From NCBI GenBank assembly GCA_903878085.1, contig CAIRGJ010000046.1:124001-188000 (forward strand): 64,000 nucleotides of DNA. The letters are read 5' to 3'. The notes under the pieces are model-generated. The model did not search any database. It saw nothing but the letters and a program-made list of their open reading frames with translations, and had not been told where the DNA came from. Positions 52,088 through 62,211 of this stretch are shown here, one piece after another. Positions within the stretch are counted from its first letter, which is position 1. Each line of letters starts with the position of its first letter. A program made the position numbers and the translations under genes. Origin of the DNA: an uncultured Hyphomicrobiales bacterium. Lineage in GTDB: Bacteria > Pseudomonadota > Alphaproteobacteria > Rhizobiales > Xanthobacteraceae.

Positions 52088-52817
52088 GATACGCCCTCAC
52101 CACTTCGGGGTCGCGCACGACGTCTTGCGGCAATCCGTCGGCGACCTTCTTGCCGGACACCAGCACCGCGAGGCGCTGCGAAAAGCTCATCACCGCGCTC
52201 ATGATGTGTTCGATCATGATCACGGTAATGCCGCGCTCGTTCAGCCGCATCAGCAGCTTGAGGATGTCGTCGATTTCGGAATGCGACAGGCCGGCCATGG
52301 CTTCGTCGGCGATCAAGAGCTTCGGCTCCGCCGCCACCGCGCGCGCCAGTTCGAGCTTGCGCATCTCAACCTGGGTGAGATCGCGCGGCATCTGCTTGGC
52401 CTTGGCGGCTAAGCCCACCATTTCCAGCAACTCGAGGCAGCGCGCATCGAGATCGCCGGTCGAGCGCAGCGGCCCCATGCGGGCGTGCACGGTATAGAGC
52501 AGCGGAACGCGCAGATTGTCGAGAAGGTTCATGCTGTGGAACGGACGCGGCAATTGGAAGCTGCGCGCGACGCCGCGGTGGGTGCGCTGATGCGCCGCCA
52601 GGCCGTCGAGCTTGTGACCGTCGAACCGCACGCTGCCGGTTTCATTCTGCAATGTGCCGCAGATGCAATTGACCAGCGTGCTCTTGCCCGAGCCGTTCGG
52701 CCCGATCAGGCCGAGCCTTTCGCCCGGCATGACTTGCAACTCAATGCCGTCGAGCGCGACAAAGCCGCCGAACCGCTTGGAGATGTTGTCGATGTGCAGC
52801 AGGGCATTTGCGGTCAT
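52077..52817 (-). CDS. livG: Liv-type ABC transporter ATPase LivG, unusual signature motif
   Basis: 246 residues. Walker A is normal (IGPNGSGKSTLVN). The ABC signature reads LTQVEMRKLELARA instead of LSYGQQRRLEIARA; the Walker B is LLIADEAMAGLS, with Ala after Glu where Pro is usual. LivG relatives with LTxxxRKRLELARA-type signatures exist, so this may be a recognised sub-branch rather than a defect. Overlaps livF by 11 bases and livM by 4. Confidence 0.93.
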   Translation of the reverse strand: MTANALLHIDNISKRFGGFVALDGIELQVMPGERLGLIGPNGSGKSTLVNCICGTLQNETGSVRFDGHKLDGLAAHQRTHRGVARSFQLPRPFHSMNLLDNLRVPLLYTVHARMGPLRSTGDLDARCLELLEMVGLAAKAKQMPRDLTQVEMRKLELARAVAAEPKLLIADEAMAGLSHSEIDDILKLLMRLNERGITVIMIEHIMSAVMSFSQRLAVLVSGKKVADGLPQDVVRDPEVVRAYLGQ

Positions 52818-53779
52818 GGCCGCCTCCAGGCGCGCAGGCGTTCCTGCACCAACCCGACAATGCCGTTGGGGGCGATGATGACGAAGCCGACCAGCATCAG
52901 GCCGACGATCAGCAGGTTGACCGCCGATGAAATCGTCACGGTGGCATATTGCTGCGCTGAGCCGAGCAGGATGGCGCCGACCAGCGGTCCGATCCAGCTT
53001 GTGGTGCCGCCGATCATCGGCATGGCGATCGAGTTGACCGCGTATTCAAGGCCGAAGGCCGAGGACGGCTGCAGGTAGCCGATGTAATAGGGGAACGGCG
53101 CGCCGGCCATGCCCATGAAGGCGCCCGAGATCGTTGTGGCGATCAGCTTGACGCGAAGCGTCGGCACGCCCGAGGCCTCGGCGGCCATCTCATCGTCGCG
53201 AATGGTAGCGAAGCCGAAGCCGAGCTGCGCGCGCTCGATGGTGCGCGCCGTGATCAGCGCGAGGACCGCCAGCGACAGCATCAGGAAGAACAGATACTCG
53301 ATGTAGTTTATCTCATAGCCGGCGAACTCCAGCGTCTCCGGCCGGATAATATAGGCGCCACGCGAGCCGCCAACGAAATCCCAGTTGACCACCAGCGTCT
53401 GCAGCACCACCGCCAGCGCCAGCGTGGCAATGGCGAAGAACGAGCCGCGCAGCCGCAGCGTCAGATACCCCATGCCGAGCCCGGCGATGCCGGACACCGC
53501 GGCGCCGATCACGATCAGCAGCGGGATCGGCAGGGGATAGAATTTGTGCATGAACACAGAACTATAGGCGCCCATCGCGAAGAACGCGGCCGAGCCGAAG
53601 TTCACGTAGCCGCAATAGCCGCCGAGGATGTTCCACGCCGTCGCCAGCACGATGAATTGCAGGATCGTGTAGCTGGCGAAGTACAGGTAATCGACATGGA
53701 CCCAGTGCGCGAAGGCCATGACCATGGCGCCAACTGCGATCGTTATCAGTGAAAATTTTGCCGTGTTCACAGCGATCAC
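52814..53779 (-). CDS. livM: Liv-type ABC permease LivM (first cluster)
   Basis: 321 residues with about ten membrane helices; AWNILGGYCGYVNFGSAAFF and GSFFAIATLALAVVLQT, and the family's EAASxxG-type region (AAEASGVPTLRVKLIATTIS). Four-base overlaps with livH and livG make one translation unit. Partner of LivH in the membrane channel. Confidence 0.94.
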   Translation of the reverse strand: MIAVNTAKFSLITIAVGAMVMAFAHWVHVDYLYFASYTILQFIVLATAWNILGGYCGYVNFGSAAFFAMGAYSSVFMHKFYPLPIPLLIVIGAAVSGIAGLGMGYLTLRLRGSFFAIATLALAVVLQTLVVNWDFVGGSRGAYIIRPETLEFAGYEINYIEYLFFLMLSLAVLALITARTIERAQLGFGFATIRDDEMAAEASGVPTLRVKLIATTISGAFMGMAGAPFPYYIGYLQPSSAFGLEYAVNSIAMPMIGGTTSWIGPLVGAILLGSAQQYATVTISSAVNLLIVGLMLVGFVIIAPNGIVGLVQERLRAWRRP

Positions 53780-54651
53780 CGTCCGAAAAGGCCCGCTGGC
53801 CGGAAGGCCAGCGTGAGCAGGAGAAAGCCGAACGATACGGCAGGTGCCCAGGACGGGCCGTAGAACGTCGCGGTCAGGCTCTCGACGACGCCAAGCAGCA
53901 TCGCCGCAATCAGCGTGCCGGGCATGCTGCCGAGGCCGCCGAGCACGCAGATCGCGAACACCCGGCCGATATATTCACGGCCGACCGAGGGTTCGATCGG
54001 CTGGATGATGATCAGCAGCGCACCGGCCACCGCCGCGGTCGCGATCGACAGGCCGAAGGCGATGCGCTTGATGCGGATCGGATCGACCGCCATCAGTTGC
54101 AGCGCCAGTTGATCCTGCGACACCGCCATGATGGCGCGGCCGATGAAGGTGCGGGTGACGAACAATTGCAGGCCGGTGAACAGCGCCAGCGCCGCCAGGC
54201 ATGGCACCAGCATGCGCAGCGGCAGATCGACAATGCCGATATGGATGCTGGGCCCGATATAGGCGGCCTCGACGTAACGATAATCGACGCCGAACACCAG
54301 GATCAGCGTCACTTCGGTGACGAACAGCAGCCCGAAGAAGAAGGCGAGGCCGCGCAGCGATTCCTGACCGCGCTTTTCGAACGACAGGTAATAGACCTGA
54401 TAAACCGCGCTGCCGAGCAGGAAGAACACTGGCATCGCGAGGATGCTGATCAGAATTGGATCGACGCCGAAATTGATGTTGAAGAAATAGGCGATGTAGG
54501 AGCCGAGAATGACAAAGGCCGGATGCGCGATATTGACGATGTCGAGCATGCCGAACGAGATCGACACGCCGGCGGTGACGGCGGCGTAGAAAGCGCCGAG
54601 CAGAAGTCCGGCAGCAATCGCGTTCAGCAGCAAATCCCAGGAAATATCCAT
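53776..54651 (-). CDS. livH: Liv-type ABC permease LivH (first cluster)
   Basis: 291 residues from ATG 54651 (the frame is open to 54861, but MDISWDLLLNAIAAGLLLGA is the family start). Motifs GVSISFGMLDIVNIAHPAFV and IVISQDQLALQL-like MAVSQDQLALQLMAVDP are LivH landmarks. It is the first gene of a compact livHMGF operon reading toward the convergent receptor gene. Confidence 0.94.
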   Translation of the reverse strand: MDISWDLLLNAIAAGLLLGAFYAAVTAGVSISFGMLDIVNIAHPAFVILGSYIAYFFNINFGVDPILISILAMPVFFLLGSAVYQVYYLSFEKRGQESLRGLAFFFGLLFVTEVTLILVFGVDYRYVEAAYIGPSIHIGIVDLPLRMLVPCLAALALFTGLQLFVTRTFIGRAIMAVSQDQLALQLMAVDPIRIKRIAFGLSIATAAVAGALLIIIQPIEPSVGREYIGRVFAICVLGGLGSMPGTLIAAMLLGVVESLTATFYGPSWAPAVSFGFLLLTLAFRPAGLFGR

Positions 54652-54889
54652 ACCACTCTCAACCAGCGTATTCGTTTCAGCAGATCGTGTTGTCTTGGTG
54701 TGGCCCGCGCAAGGCGTGGGCGGTTGCGATCTGACTGTCGAACAGGCCGGTCTGTTTCCCCTTTGAAACGATGTTTTTTTATGTCGCCCGCGTTTTCGGT
54801 CCGGGCTTGCGGCGCAGTTTGCAGGATGGCGGCTGGCTTGGCTAGCCAATTGATCGATCAATAAGACAACGAAGCGGACAAGACGACGA

Positions 54890-54926
54890 AGCGCCCACCG
54901 CCGGGGTGTCCCGGGTGGCGGGCGCT
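54890..54926 (-). terminator. Terminator-like hairpin after the cupin gene
   Basis: AGCGCCC pairs with GGGCGCT, extended by ACC/GGT and GCC pairings with a bulge; no strong T-run. Nothing else recognisable in 54652-54889 except the livH promoter region. Confidence 0.5.
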
Positions 54927-54942
54927 GTAACGAAATGGGCGA

Positions 54943-55395
54943 TCAGGCCGCTGCGGCTTGTGGCCGCACGCCCTCGGGCAGCGGCATCGGCCTGTTGGCG
55001 CTGTCTTTGAACTCGACGGTCATGAACACCATTTCCTTGTCGCCGATATTCTCAAGATCGTGCACCTTGAACTCGTCTTTGCCGTAGGTCTCGTGGCGGG
55101 TTTCGCCCGGCGCATAGGTGTATTCGACGGTGGTGCCGTCATGCACGTGCTGCCGGCCTTTGCCACCGGATACCGCGGTCCAGAAATAATCCAGCACATG
55201 GCGGTGGAACCCGACGCGCTCGCCGGGGGCAAGCCGGATGATCCAGACCCGGCTGCGTTCGTTTTCCGACAGCAGCGTCGAACCGACGCAGGGGTTCGGG
55301 TTCTTGGCTTCGCGCTCGAACTCGGCGGCGATGTCCGCCGGCCAGGCTGACTTGTCTTTTTTCTCAGCTGCCTTATCGAGCATGGACATGGCCAT
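54943..55395 (-). CDS. Small cupin-like protein
   Basis: 150 residues. Beta-rich with RLAPGERVGFHRHVLDYFWTA (the G-x-x-x-x-F-H-x-H cupin motif), QHVHDGTTVEYTYAPGETR and HDLENIGDKEMVFMTVEF. Cupins of this sort bind metal through the histidines; enzymes or sensors both occur. GGAGG precedes the ATG by seven bases. It is divergent from the FAD monooxygenase gene, which may share its pathway. Confidence 0.85.
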   Translation of the reverse strand: MAMSMLDKAAEKKDKSAWPADIAAEFEREAKNPNPCVGSTLLSENERSRVWIIRLAPGERVGFHRHVLDYFWTAVSGGKGRQHVHDGTTVEYTYAPGETRHETYGKDEFKVHDLENIGDKEMVFMTVEFKDSANRPMPLPEGVRPQAAAA

Positions 55396-55468
55396 GGGAA
55401 TTCCTCCGGTGCGATTTAGCTGTCATATATAACAAAACCTCGGGAACGGAAAGCGTGAGGTAATTGAA

Positions 55469-56689
55469 TTGACCGGTTCTGGGACAAAGCGGGCGGTGGT
55501 GATTGGCGGCTCGATGAGTGGGCTGCTGAGCGGAATCTCGCTGCGGCGGGCCGGGTGGGACGTCGACATTTATGAGCGCGTCGAAGGCGAATTATCCGGT
55601 CGCGGCGCGGGCATCGTGGCCCAGCAAGAATTGATCGAACGGCTGCGCGGGCTCGGTTTTGCCACCGACGATCTCGGCGTCCATATCACCACCCGCAAGA
55701 TCATCGATGCGCAGGGCCGCCTGACCGAGCAATTCGAATGCCCACAGGTGCTGACCGCGTGGGAGCGCGTCTATCGATTGTTGCGCGACGCCTTTCCGCC
55801 GGAGCGTTATCACCGCGGTCGCGGGCTCGCCAAGCTAACGCAGACACCGCGCGCGGTAACCGCGCATTTTTCCGATGGTGAAACCATCGAAACGGACTTG
55901 CTGATCGGCGCCGACGGCATCCGTTCGACGGTGCGCCAGCAATGCCTTCCGGAGGCTATGCCACGCTATTCCGGCTACAGCGCCTGGCGCGCGCTCATCG
56001 CGGAAGACGCCATTCCGCCCGACACACATCGCGAGCTGTTCGAGTTCATGTCATTCGGCCTGCCGCCGGGCGAGCAGTTCCTCGGCTATCCGGTGGCCGG
56101 TCCCGATAACGATCTGCGGCCCGGGCATCGCCGTTTCAATGTGGTGTGGTACCGCCCGGCCGACGAGCACACCAAGCTGCAATGGCTGCTGACCGACGAC
56201 AGCGGCAAGACCCATGCGATCTCGATTCCGCCGCCGCTGATCCGCCGCGATGCGATCGCGGAAATGCGCGCCGACGCCGAACGATTGCTGGCGCCGCACT
56301 TCCGGCAAATCGTGCGACTGATCGAAGAACCGATCTTGCAGCCGATCTACGATCTGGAGTCGCCGCGCATGGCGTTCGGCCGTGTCGCGATTGCCGGCGA
56401 TGCGGCTTTTGTCGCGCGCCCGCATGTCGCGGCCGGCGTGTCGAAAGCGGCCGACGACGCTGCGGCGCTGGTCGGCGCGCTGGAGGCGGAGCCCGACGTC
56501 GAGACCGCGCTCAAGCGTTACGAGGCTGCGCGGCTGCGCGAAAATTACCGCATCATCGAGCGCGCCCGCCATCTCGGCGCCTATCTGCAGGCGACCAAAA
56601 CCCAGGAAGAGCAGGCACGCGCCGGCCGGCACAGCACTGATGGCGCTGTGATCGCGGAAACCGCGACGCTGGATTTTCTTTACGCCTGA
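55469..56689 (+). CDS. FAD-dependent aromatic monooxygenase (2,6-dihydroxypyridine hydroxylase-like)
   Basis: 406 residues from TTG 55469 (GTGAGG upstream). FAD motifs: VVIGGSMSGLLSGISLRRAG with the following Asp/Glu, LIGADGIRSTVR and the third motif AIAGDAAFVARPHVA. The fold is group A flavoprotein hydroxylase. Resemblance of SMSGLLSGISLRRAGWDVDI and RGAGIVAQ to 2,6-dihydroxypyridine 3-monooxygenase suggests a pyridine or related ring as substrate; this is tentative. Overlaps the 3' end of the membrane protein gene by 10 bases. Confidence 0.88.
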   Translation: MTGSGTKRAVVIGGSMSGLLSGISLRRAGWDVDIYERVEGELSGRGAGIVAQQELIERLRGLGFATDDLGVHITTRKIIDAQGRLTEQFECPQVLTAWERVYRLLRDAFPPERYHRGRGLAKLTQTPRAVTAHFSDGETIETDLLIGADGIRSTVRQQCLPEAMPRYSGYSAWRALIAEDAIPPDTHRELFEFMSFGLPPGEQFLGYPVAGPDNDLRPGHRRFNVVWYRPADEHTKLQWLLTDDSGKTHAISIPPPLIRRDAIAEMRADAERLLAPHFRQIVRLIEEPILQPIYDLESPRMAFGRVAIAGDAAFVARPHVAAGVSKAADDAAALVGALEAEPDVETALKRYEAARLRENYRIIERARHLGAYLQATKTQEEQARAGRHSTDGAVIAETATLDFLYA

Positions 56690-57639
56690 CGCCGCTTAGC
56701 GCGCTGCGTCAAGGTTTCGCCGGTGATGGCGCCGAGTTGGCGCAGGCTGACGCTGTTGAGCGGGAATTCCAGCAGCACATGGGTCAGGCTCAAGCTGAGC
56801 AACAGCGCGAAGCCGAGCACGTAATCGTAGAAATAAAACGCCGTCGCACCGCCGCTGAGCGCGCCGATCAGGGCCAGCCGCGCCTTCGGCACGTCGGCCC
56901 AGTGGATGACCTCGGCTTTGATAAACCAGTTGAGGTAATGATAGGTGTAAACAAACGACAGCAAGCCGGTGAGTCTCGCGTCGAGCTTTAAGTCGGGCAT
57001 GCCGAGCGCGCGGCCGAGCGCCTGCGGCACATTGCCGAATGACTCCTGCGCCAATGAAGCGAGCGCCGAGATCGCGGTCGCCGCCGACGGCGGCACGGTC
57101 ACGATCAGCAGCAGCGCCGCGAGATAGAGCGCGACCAACGCGAATTGCGCCGGGCTGCGCGAACGTGCAGCGCCCAGCACCATGAACACCAGCGTGAATA
57201 GCGAGACATGGACGAGCGTCGGCAGCAGAACGCCGACAATCGCAAAGCCGGGGCCGTGGCTGTAGAGATAGAATGTCGCGGCGATCGCCAGCATCGCCAG
57301 GATCATGGCCTGCAGCGCGGTGCGCGCGCCGGCGAGGATGGCGCACGCGACGAGCGCGATCCAGACCACGACACCGAACCAGAAGGCGTTCTCGACAAAG
57401 CTGACCGCCAGCGACACGATGATCAACGCCAGCGCGATGCCGCGATGCGGGAGGAAATATTTGCGGTCGTGCAGCCAGGAGATTTCGGTGAGGTAGTGCG
57501 CCGGGCCGAGAAAGACGTAAGACAGCAGCACCAGCTCGAACGGCAACAGGTAACTCAAAGCCAGTGCGGCGAGCATTAGCACAACATGCGCCACGTCGGT
57601 GCGGCCGAGCAGCGCCGGTCCGGTTGCAGTCTTTCCCAT
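56680..57639 (-). CDS. Polytopic membrane protein with conserved-looking His motifs
   Basis: 319 residues, about nine membrane helices. Histidines sit at membrane borders: FLGPAHYLTEISWLHDRKYF, LPHRG, VHVSLFTLVF, YTYHYLNWFIKAEVIHWADV and SLTHVLLEFPLN. The HY, HD and H.ExxH-like pattern is reminiscent of metal-dependent membrane enzymes (carotenoid oxygenases of the Brp/Blh type, fatty-acid desaturases), but I cannot assign a family. Its role is unknown. Confidence 0.7.
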   Translation of the reverse strand: MGKTATGPALLGRTDVAHVVLMLAALALSYLLPFELVLLSYVFLGPAHYLTEISWLHDRKYFLPHRGIALALIIVSLAVSFVENAFWFGVVVWIALVACAILAGARTALQAMILAMLAIAATFYLYSHGPGFAIVGVLLPTLVHVSLFTLVFMVLGAARSRSPAQFALVALYLAALLLIVTVPPSAATAISALASLAQESFGNVPQALGRALGMPDLKLDARLTGLLSFVYTYHYLNWFIKAEVIHWADVPKARLALIGALSGGATAFYFYDYVLGFALLLSLSLTHVLLEFPLNSVSLRQLGAITGETLTQRAKRRQA

Positions 57640-57700
57640 TCGCTCACGTTAGTTGAGTGAGAGAAAAGCGGCAACCGGAGACCCGGACGCTATGTGCGAC

Positions 57701-58765
57701 TCACATGCCAAGCAGTTTTTTGGCGTTGCCGCCGGCCAGCGCGGCCCGGGTGGCGTCGTCAAAGCCTTCGACCGAGTTGATGTGGCCGATCGGATCGTAT
57801 TCCAGCATGTCAAACGGATAGTCCGTGCCCATGACGATGTGCTCGGCGCCGTAGGTCTTCACCAGCGTTTCGAGCTGTAGCGGTGTGAACACCACGGTGT
57901 CGAAATAGATCTGCTTGAGATAGCTGGTCGGCGGCTTCGGCAGATTGGCCTGGCAGTCCGAGCGCGCGCCCCAGGCGTGATCGATACGGCCGGAATAGGC
58001 GCCGAGATAACCACCGCCATGCATGGCGTAGATCTTCAGTTTCGGGTGGCGTTCCAGCACGCCGTCGAAGATCAGATAGTGCAAAGCGAGCGTGGTCTCG
58101 AACGGGTTACCAATGATGTTGTTGAAGTAGAAACGCGACAGCCGCTGGCCTTCGGTGAAGCCGTTGGGATGGATGATGACCAGCGCGCCTAGTTCCTCGG
58201 CCTTCTTCCAGAACGGAGCGAAGGCAGGATCGGACAATTCCTTGCCATTGACGTTGGTGAGAATTTCGACGCCTTTGAACTTGAGCGTCTTCATGACGTA
58301 TTCGAGTTCCTTGGCGGCTTCATTGCCGTCCTGCATCGGCACGTTGCCGATCGGAATGAAGCGGTCGGGGTGCTTGGCGACGAATTCGGCGACGCCGTCA
58401 TTGATCATACGCGCGGCCGGCACGGCATATTCGAGCGCCACGGTGTGATAAAGCTGCGGCGGCGGCGGCATCACCACCTGCATGTCGACGCCCATGTGAT
58501 CCATGGTCTTGAAGCGTTCGTCGTAGCCGGTCATCGCGCCGCGAATGTCGCCTTCCTGCTTGGCGTTGATCTCTTTGGTCTCGGCCGAGGAGAAATGCGC
58601 GAGCGGAATGGTCGAGACGTCGAGATGCGGCTTGATGAATTCGGCGGCGCGCGGCACCGCAATATGCGTGTGGGCGTCGATGGTGGTGCCCTTCGGCCGT
58701 TTGTCGCGACCCGGCGTGCCGTGTTTGCGTGCCGCGGTGTTCGCGTATTTATTCCAGATCGCCAT
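57701..58765 (-). CDS. Amidohydrolase_2 (ACMSD-like) metal-dependent hydrolase
   Basis: 354 residues from ATG 58765 (GAGGG upstream). TIDAHTHIAVP gives the HxH; IHPNGFT, YAMHGGGYLGAY and MGTDYPFDM provide the later metal-site His and Asp. The arrangement fits 2-amino-3-carboxymuconate semialdehyde decarboxylase-type proteins, which are decarboxylases or hydratases of ring-cleavage products. Its position beside two Liv importers and an aromatic monooxygenase suggests aromatic catabolism. Confidence 0.9.
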   Translation of the reverse strand: MAIWNKYANTAARKHGTPGRDKRPKGTTIDAHTHIAVPRAAEFIKPHLDVSTIPLAHFSSAETKEINAKQEGDIRGAMTGYDERFKTMDHMGVDMQVVMPPPPQLYHTVALEYAVPAARMINDGVAEFVAKHPDRFIPIGNVPMQDGNEAAKELEYVMKTLKFKGVEILTNVNGKELSDPAFAPFWKKAEELGALVIIHPNGFTEGQRLSRFYFNNIIGNPFETTLALHYLIFDGVLERHPKLKIYAMHGGGYLGAYSGRIDHAWGARSDCQANLPKPPTSYLKQIYFDTVVFTPLQLETLVKTYGAEHIVMGTDYPFDMLEYDPIGHINSVEGFDDATRAALAGGNAKKLLGM

Positions 58766-58836
58766 TTCCATTCCCTCGGTTTTTCGTTGGCCGCGACAGT
58801 GGCGTTTGCAGTAACCCGCCGCGCTCAAGTTTTCAA

Positions 58837-59551
58837 TTAAAACACGCCGAGATGCTGGCGCAGGTCGACGCCGTCTTTGTCCAATGCGGCGGGCGTCGAA
58901 ACCACCGCGACGCGGCCGGTGTTGAGGATCACGATGTCGTCGGCGACGTCGAACACCAGCTTGGGGTTCTGCTCGACCAGCACGATCGACAAGCCGCTCT
59001 CCTTGAGCTTGCGGATGGTCGCCATCACCTCGGCGACGATCTGCGGCGCCAGTCCCTCGGACGGCTCGTCCATTAGCAGCACGCGCGGGCTGCCCATCAG
59101 CGCGCGGCCGATCGCCAGCATCTGCTGCTCACCGCCGGACAGATGCGCGGCAATCTGGCTGCTGCGCTCCTTCAGTCGCGGAAATATCCCGAACACGGTG
59201 TCTTCGGTCCAAGGGGCGTGCCTGCTAACGCCGGCTTCCGGCTTGCGGGCAGCGACGATCAGGTTTTCGCGCACCGTCAGGCTTTTGAAGATGCGGCGGC
59301 CCTGCGGTACCAGCGCGACGCCGCGCGCCGCGATCATTTCCGGCGACAGTCCCGTGACCGGTACACCGAATACGCGCACTTCGCCGCGGCGCGGCGGCAG
59401 CAGGCCCATGGTGACGTTCATGCAGGTCGATTTGCCGGCGCCGTTGCGGCCCAGGAGGCCGAGCATGCGCGCCTCGCCGAGTTCGAACGACACGTCCGCC
59501 AGCACGTGGCTATCGCCGTAGAAGGCGTCGATATGTTCGAGGCTGAGCGCG

Positions 59552-59562
<11 letters not shown>
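58837..59562 (-). CDS. livF: Liv-type ABC transporter ATPase LivF (second cluster)
   Basis: 241 residues with Walker A LLGRNGAGKSTCMN, signature LSGGEQQMLAIGRAL and Walker B VLLMDEPSEGLAP. Overlaps livG by 11 bases. Last gene of the second liv cluster, read toward the amidohydrolase gene. Confidence 0.95.
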
Positions 59563-60285
<723 letters not shown>

Positions 60286-60289
<4 letters not shown>

Positions 60290-61269
60290 GGTGCGCCCTC
60301 CGTCTTGGCGGCAACCGGCGCGCGTTTGCGCGTGGCCAACCGCCACAGCCGCGTGGTGCCGGGCACCAGGCCGTCCGGCATCAAGATGACGATGGCGACG
60401 AAGATGGCGCCGAGCAGGAAATTCCAGCGCTCGATGAAGCCCGACACCACGGTTTTGACGATGACCACCAGCCCGGCGCCGACGATCGGGCCGAGCAACG
60501 TACCCGGTCCGCCGGCGATCACCATCAGCAGCACTTCGGCGGAGGAGGTCAGCGCCAGCGTCTGCGGGCTGATAAACTGGGTGTAGTAGACGAACAGGAT
60601 GCCCGACACGGCGGTCAACAGGCCGGAGAACAGGCAGGCGTAAAACCGGATCGCCCAGACGTGATAGCCGAGCGCATTCATGCGGCGCGGCTGGTCGCGG
60701 GTGCCGCGCAGCGCCGCGCCTAACGGCGAGCGCACGAATATCGCCATGACCACGACCACCAGCAGGAACACGATCAGCGTGGTGAAATAGAAGTTCGTCG
60801 CGTTCGACAGCGAATAGCCGAACGGCGCCGGGCGCTTCGGCACATTGATGCCGTTGTCGCCGCCAGTCAGGCTGATCCAGCGATAGGCCAGGCCCCACAG
60901 GATTTCGCCCAGCGCCAGTGTGATCATGATGAAGCCGATGCCGGTCGAGCGCAGCGACAGTACGGCATAGACCGCCATTGAGGCGACGCCGACGAGCAGC
61001 GCCACCAGGATCGACTCGGTGTGGCCATAGCCCAGTTGCAGCATGTAGCCGGTGGCGTAGGCGGCGACGCCGAACAACCCGGCATGGCCCAGCGAGGTCA
61101 GCCCGGCATAACCGACCAGCACATTGAGGCCGAGCGCGAACACGGCGTAGAGCAGAATCTGGCTGGCGACGTTGATGTAATAGATGCCGCCCATCCACAA
61201 CGGCAACGTCGCCAGTGCCGCGACCGCGATGATAATGGCGAAGACGCGCAGGCTCATGGTTGAATTCAT
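60286..61269 (-). CDS. livM: Liv-type ABC permease LivM (second cluster)
   Basis: 327 residues, about ten membrane helices; LNVLVGYAGLTSLGHAGLFG and STGIGFIMITLALGEILWGL are family marks. A basic C-terminal tail (ATRKRAPVAAKTEG) is in the cytoplasm. Four-base overlap with livH. The start could also be four codons later (MSLRVFAI). Confidence 0.94.
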
Positions 61270-62138
61270 GGCACGTGCCTGCCGAACAGGCCCTGCGGCC
61301 GCAACAGCAACACCAGCAGCATCGGCATGAACAGCACGAAGTAGGCGAGCTCAGGCAACAGCGCCTGGCCGAAATTATAGATGAAGCCGACAATGATGCT
61401 GCCGACGAAGGAGCCGAGCAGGCTGCCGGAGCCGCCGAGAATGACGACCACCAGCGCCAGCGGCAGCATGTCCTGATCGAGCCCGGGATAGACCGACAGA
61501 ATCGGCCCGCCGATGATACCGGCGAAGGCGGCAAGCCCCGCGCCGAGCGCGAACACGATGGTGAAGAGCTGCGACACGCGGATGCCGACGACTCGCGCCA
61601 TGTCGGGATCGTCGACGCCGGCGCGAATCATGGCGCCGAGCCGGGTGCGGTCGAGCAGCAGCCACAACGCGATCGCGACCAGCGCGGCGATGACAATGAT
61701 CGCCAGCCGGTACATCGGAAACGCGATGGTGCCGAAGCGGACAAAGCCGCCGAGGCCGTCCGGCGTGGCGACGTTGAGCGGATCGCCGCCCCACATCATC
61801 AGGCAGAAATCGGCGGCCATGAACGACAGGCCGAGCGTCACCAGCACCTGTGCCAGCTGATCGCCGGGCAAGCGGCGCAGCAGCAGGCGTTCGGCCAGCG
61901 CGCCGAGCGCGGCCACGGCCAGCGTCGCCAGGATCGCGGCGAGCCAGAAATTTAATTTAAAGCCGAGCAGGCCGACCACGAAGGTCGCGCCGACATAGGC
62001 GCCGAGCATGAACAGCGAGCCGTGCGTCAGATTCGGAATCCGCATCAGCCCGAAGATCAGCGAGAAGCCCGCCGACAGCAGAAACAACAGCCCGCCGAAC
62101 GTAACGCTGTTGACCGTCAGCACCAGCCAGAAATTCAT
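61266..62138 (-). CDS. livH: Liv-type ABC permease LivH (second cluster)
   Basis: 290 residues with LFLLSAGFSLIFGLMRIPNLTHG and LVLVTLGLSF-type sequences; the VGIRVSQLFTIVFALGAGLA region is typical of LivH. It heads the livHMGF set, behind a strong hairpin that separates it from the receptor gene. Confidence 0.94.
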   Translation of the reverse strand: MNFWLVLTVNSVTFGGLLFLLSAGFSLIFGLMRIPNLTHGSLFMLGAYVGATFVVGLLGFKLNFWLAAILATLAVAALGALAERLLLRRLPGDQLAQVLVTLGLSFMAADFCLMMWGGDPLNVATPDGLGGFVRFGTIAFPMYRLAIIVIAALVAIALWLLLDRTRLGAMIRAGVDDPDMARVVGIRVSQLFTIVFALGAGLAAFAGIIGGPILSVYPGLDQDMLPLALVVVILGGSGSLLGSFVGSIIVGFIYNFGQALLPELAYFVLFMPMLLVLLLRPQGLFGRHVP

Positions 62139-62172
62139 AGCCTAACTATTCCCGCACCCGCCGCAACAATAA

Positions 62173-62199
62173 CCGCGGGCGCCAATGCGGCGCCCGCGG
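62173..62199 (-). terminator. GC-rich hairpin between the receptor and livH
   Basis: Perfect 11-bp stem CCGCGGGCGCC/GGCGCCCGCGG with a five-base loop, then TTATTGTT on the minus strand. It may stop most transcription after the receptor gene, giving more receptor than permease. Confidence 0.7.
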
Positions 62200-62211
62200 C
62201 GTGACTGTCGT

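Noticed and set aside
60290-61534. Upstream extension of the livG frame
   Set aside because: Runs through livM in another frame; real LivG begins MSALAVKDLSKAFGG at 60289.
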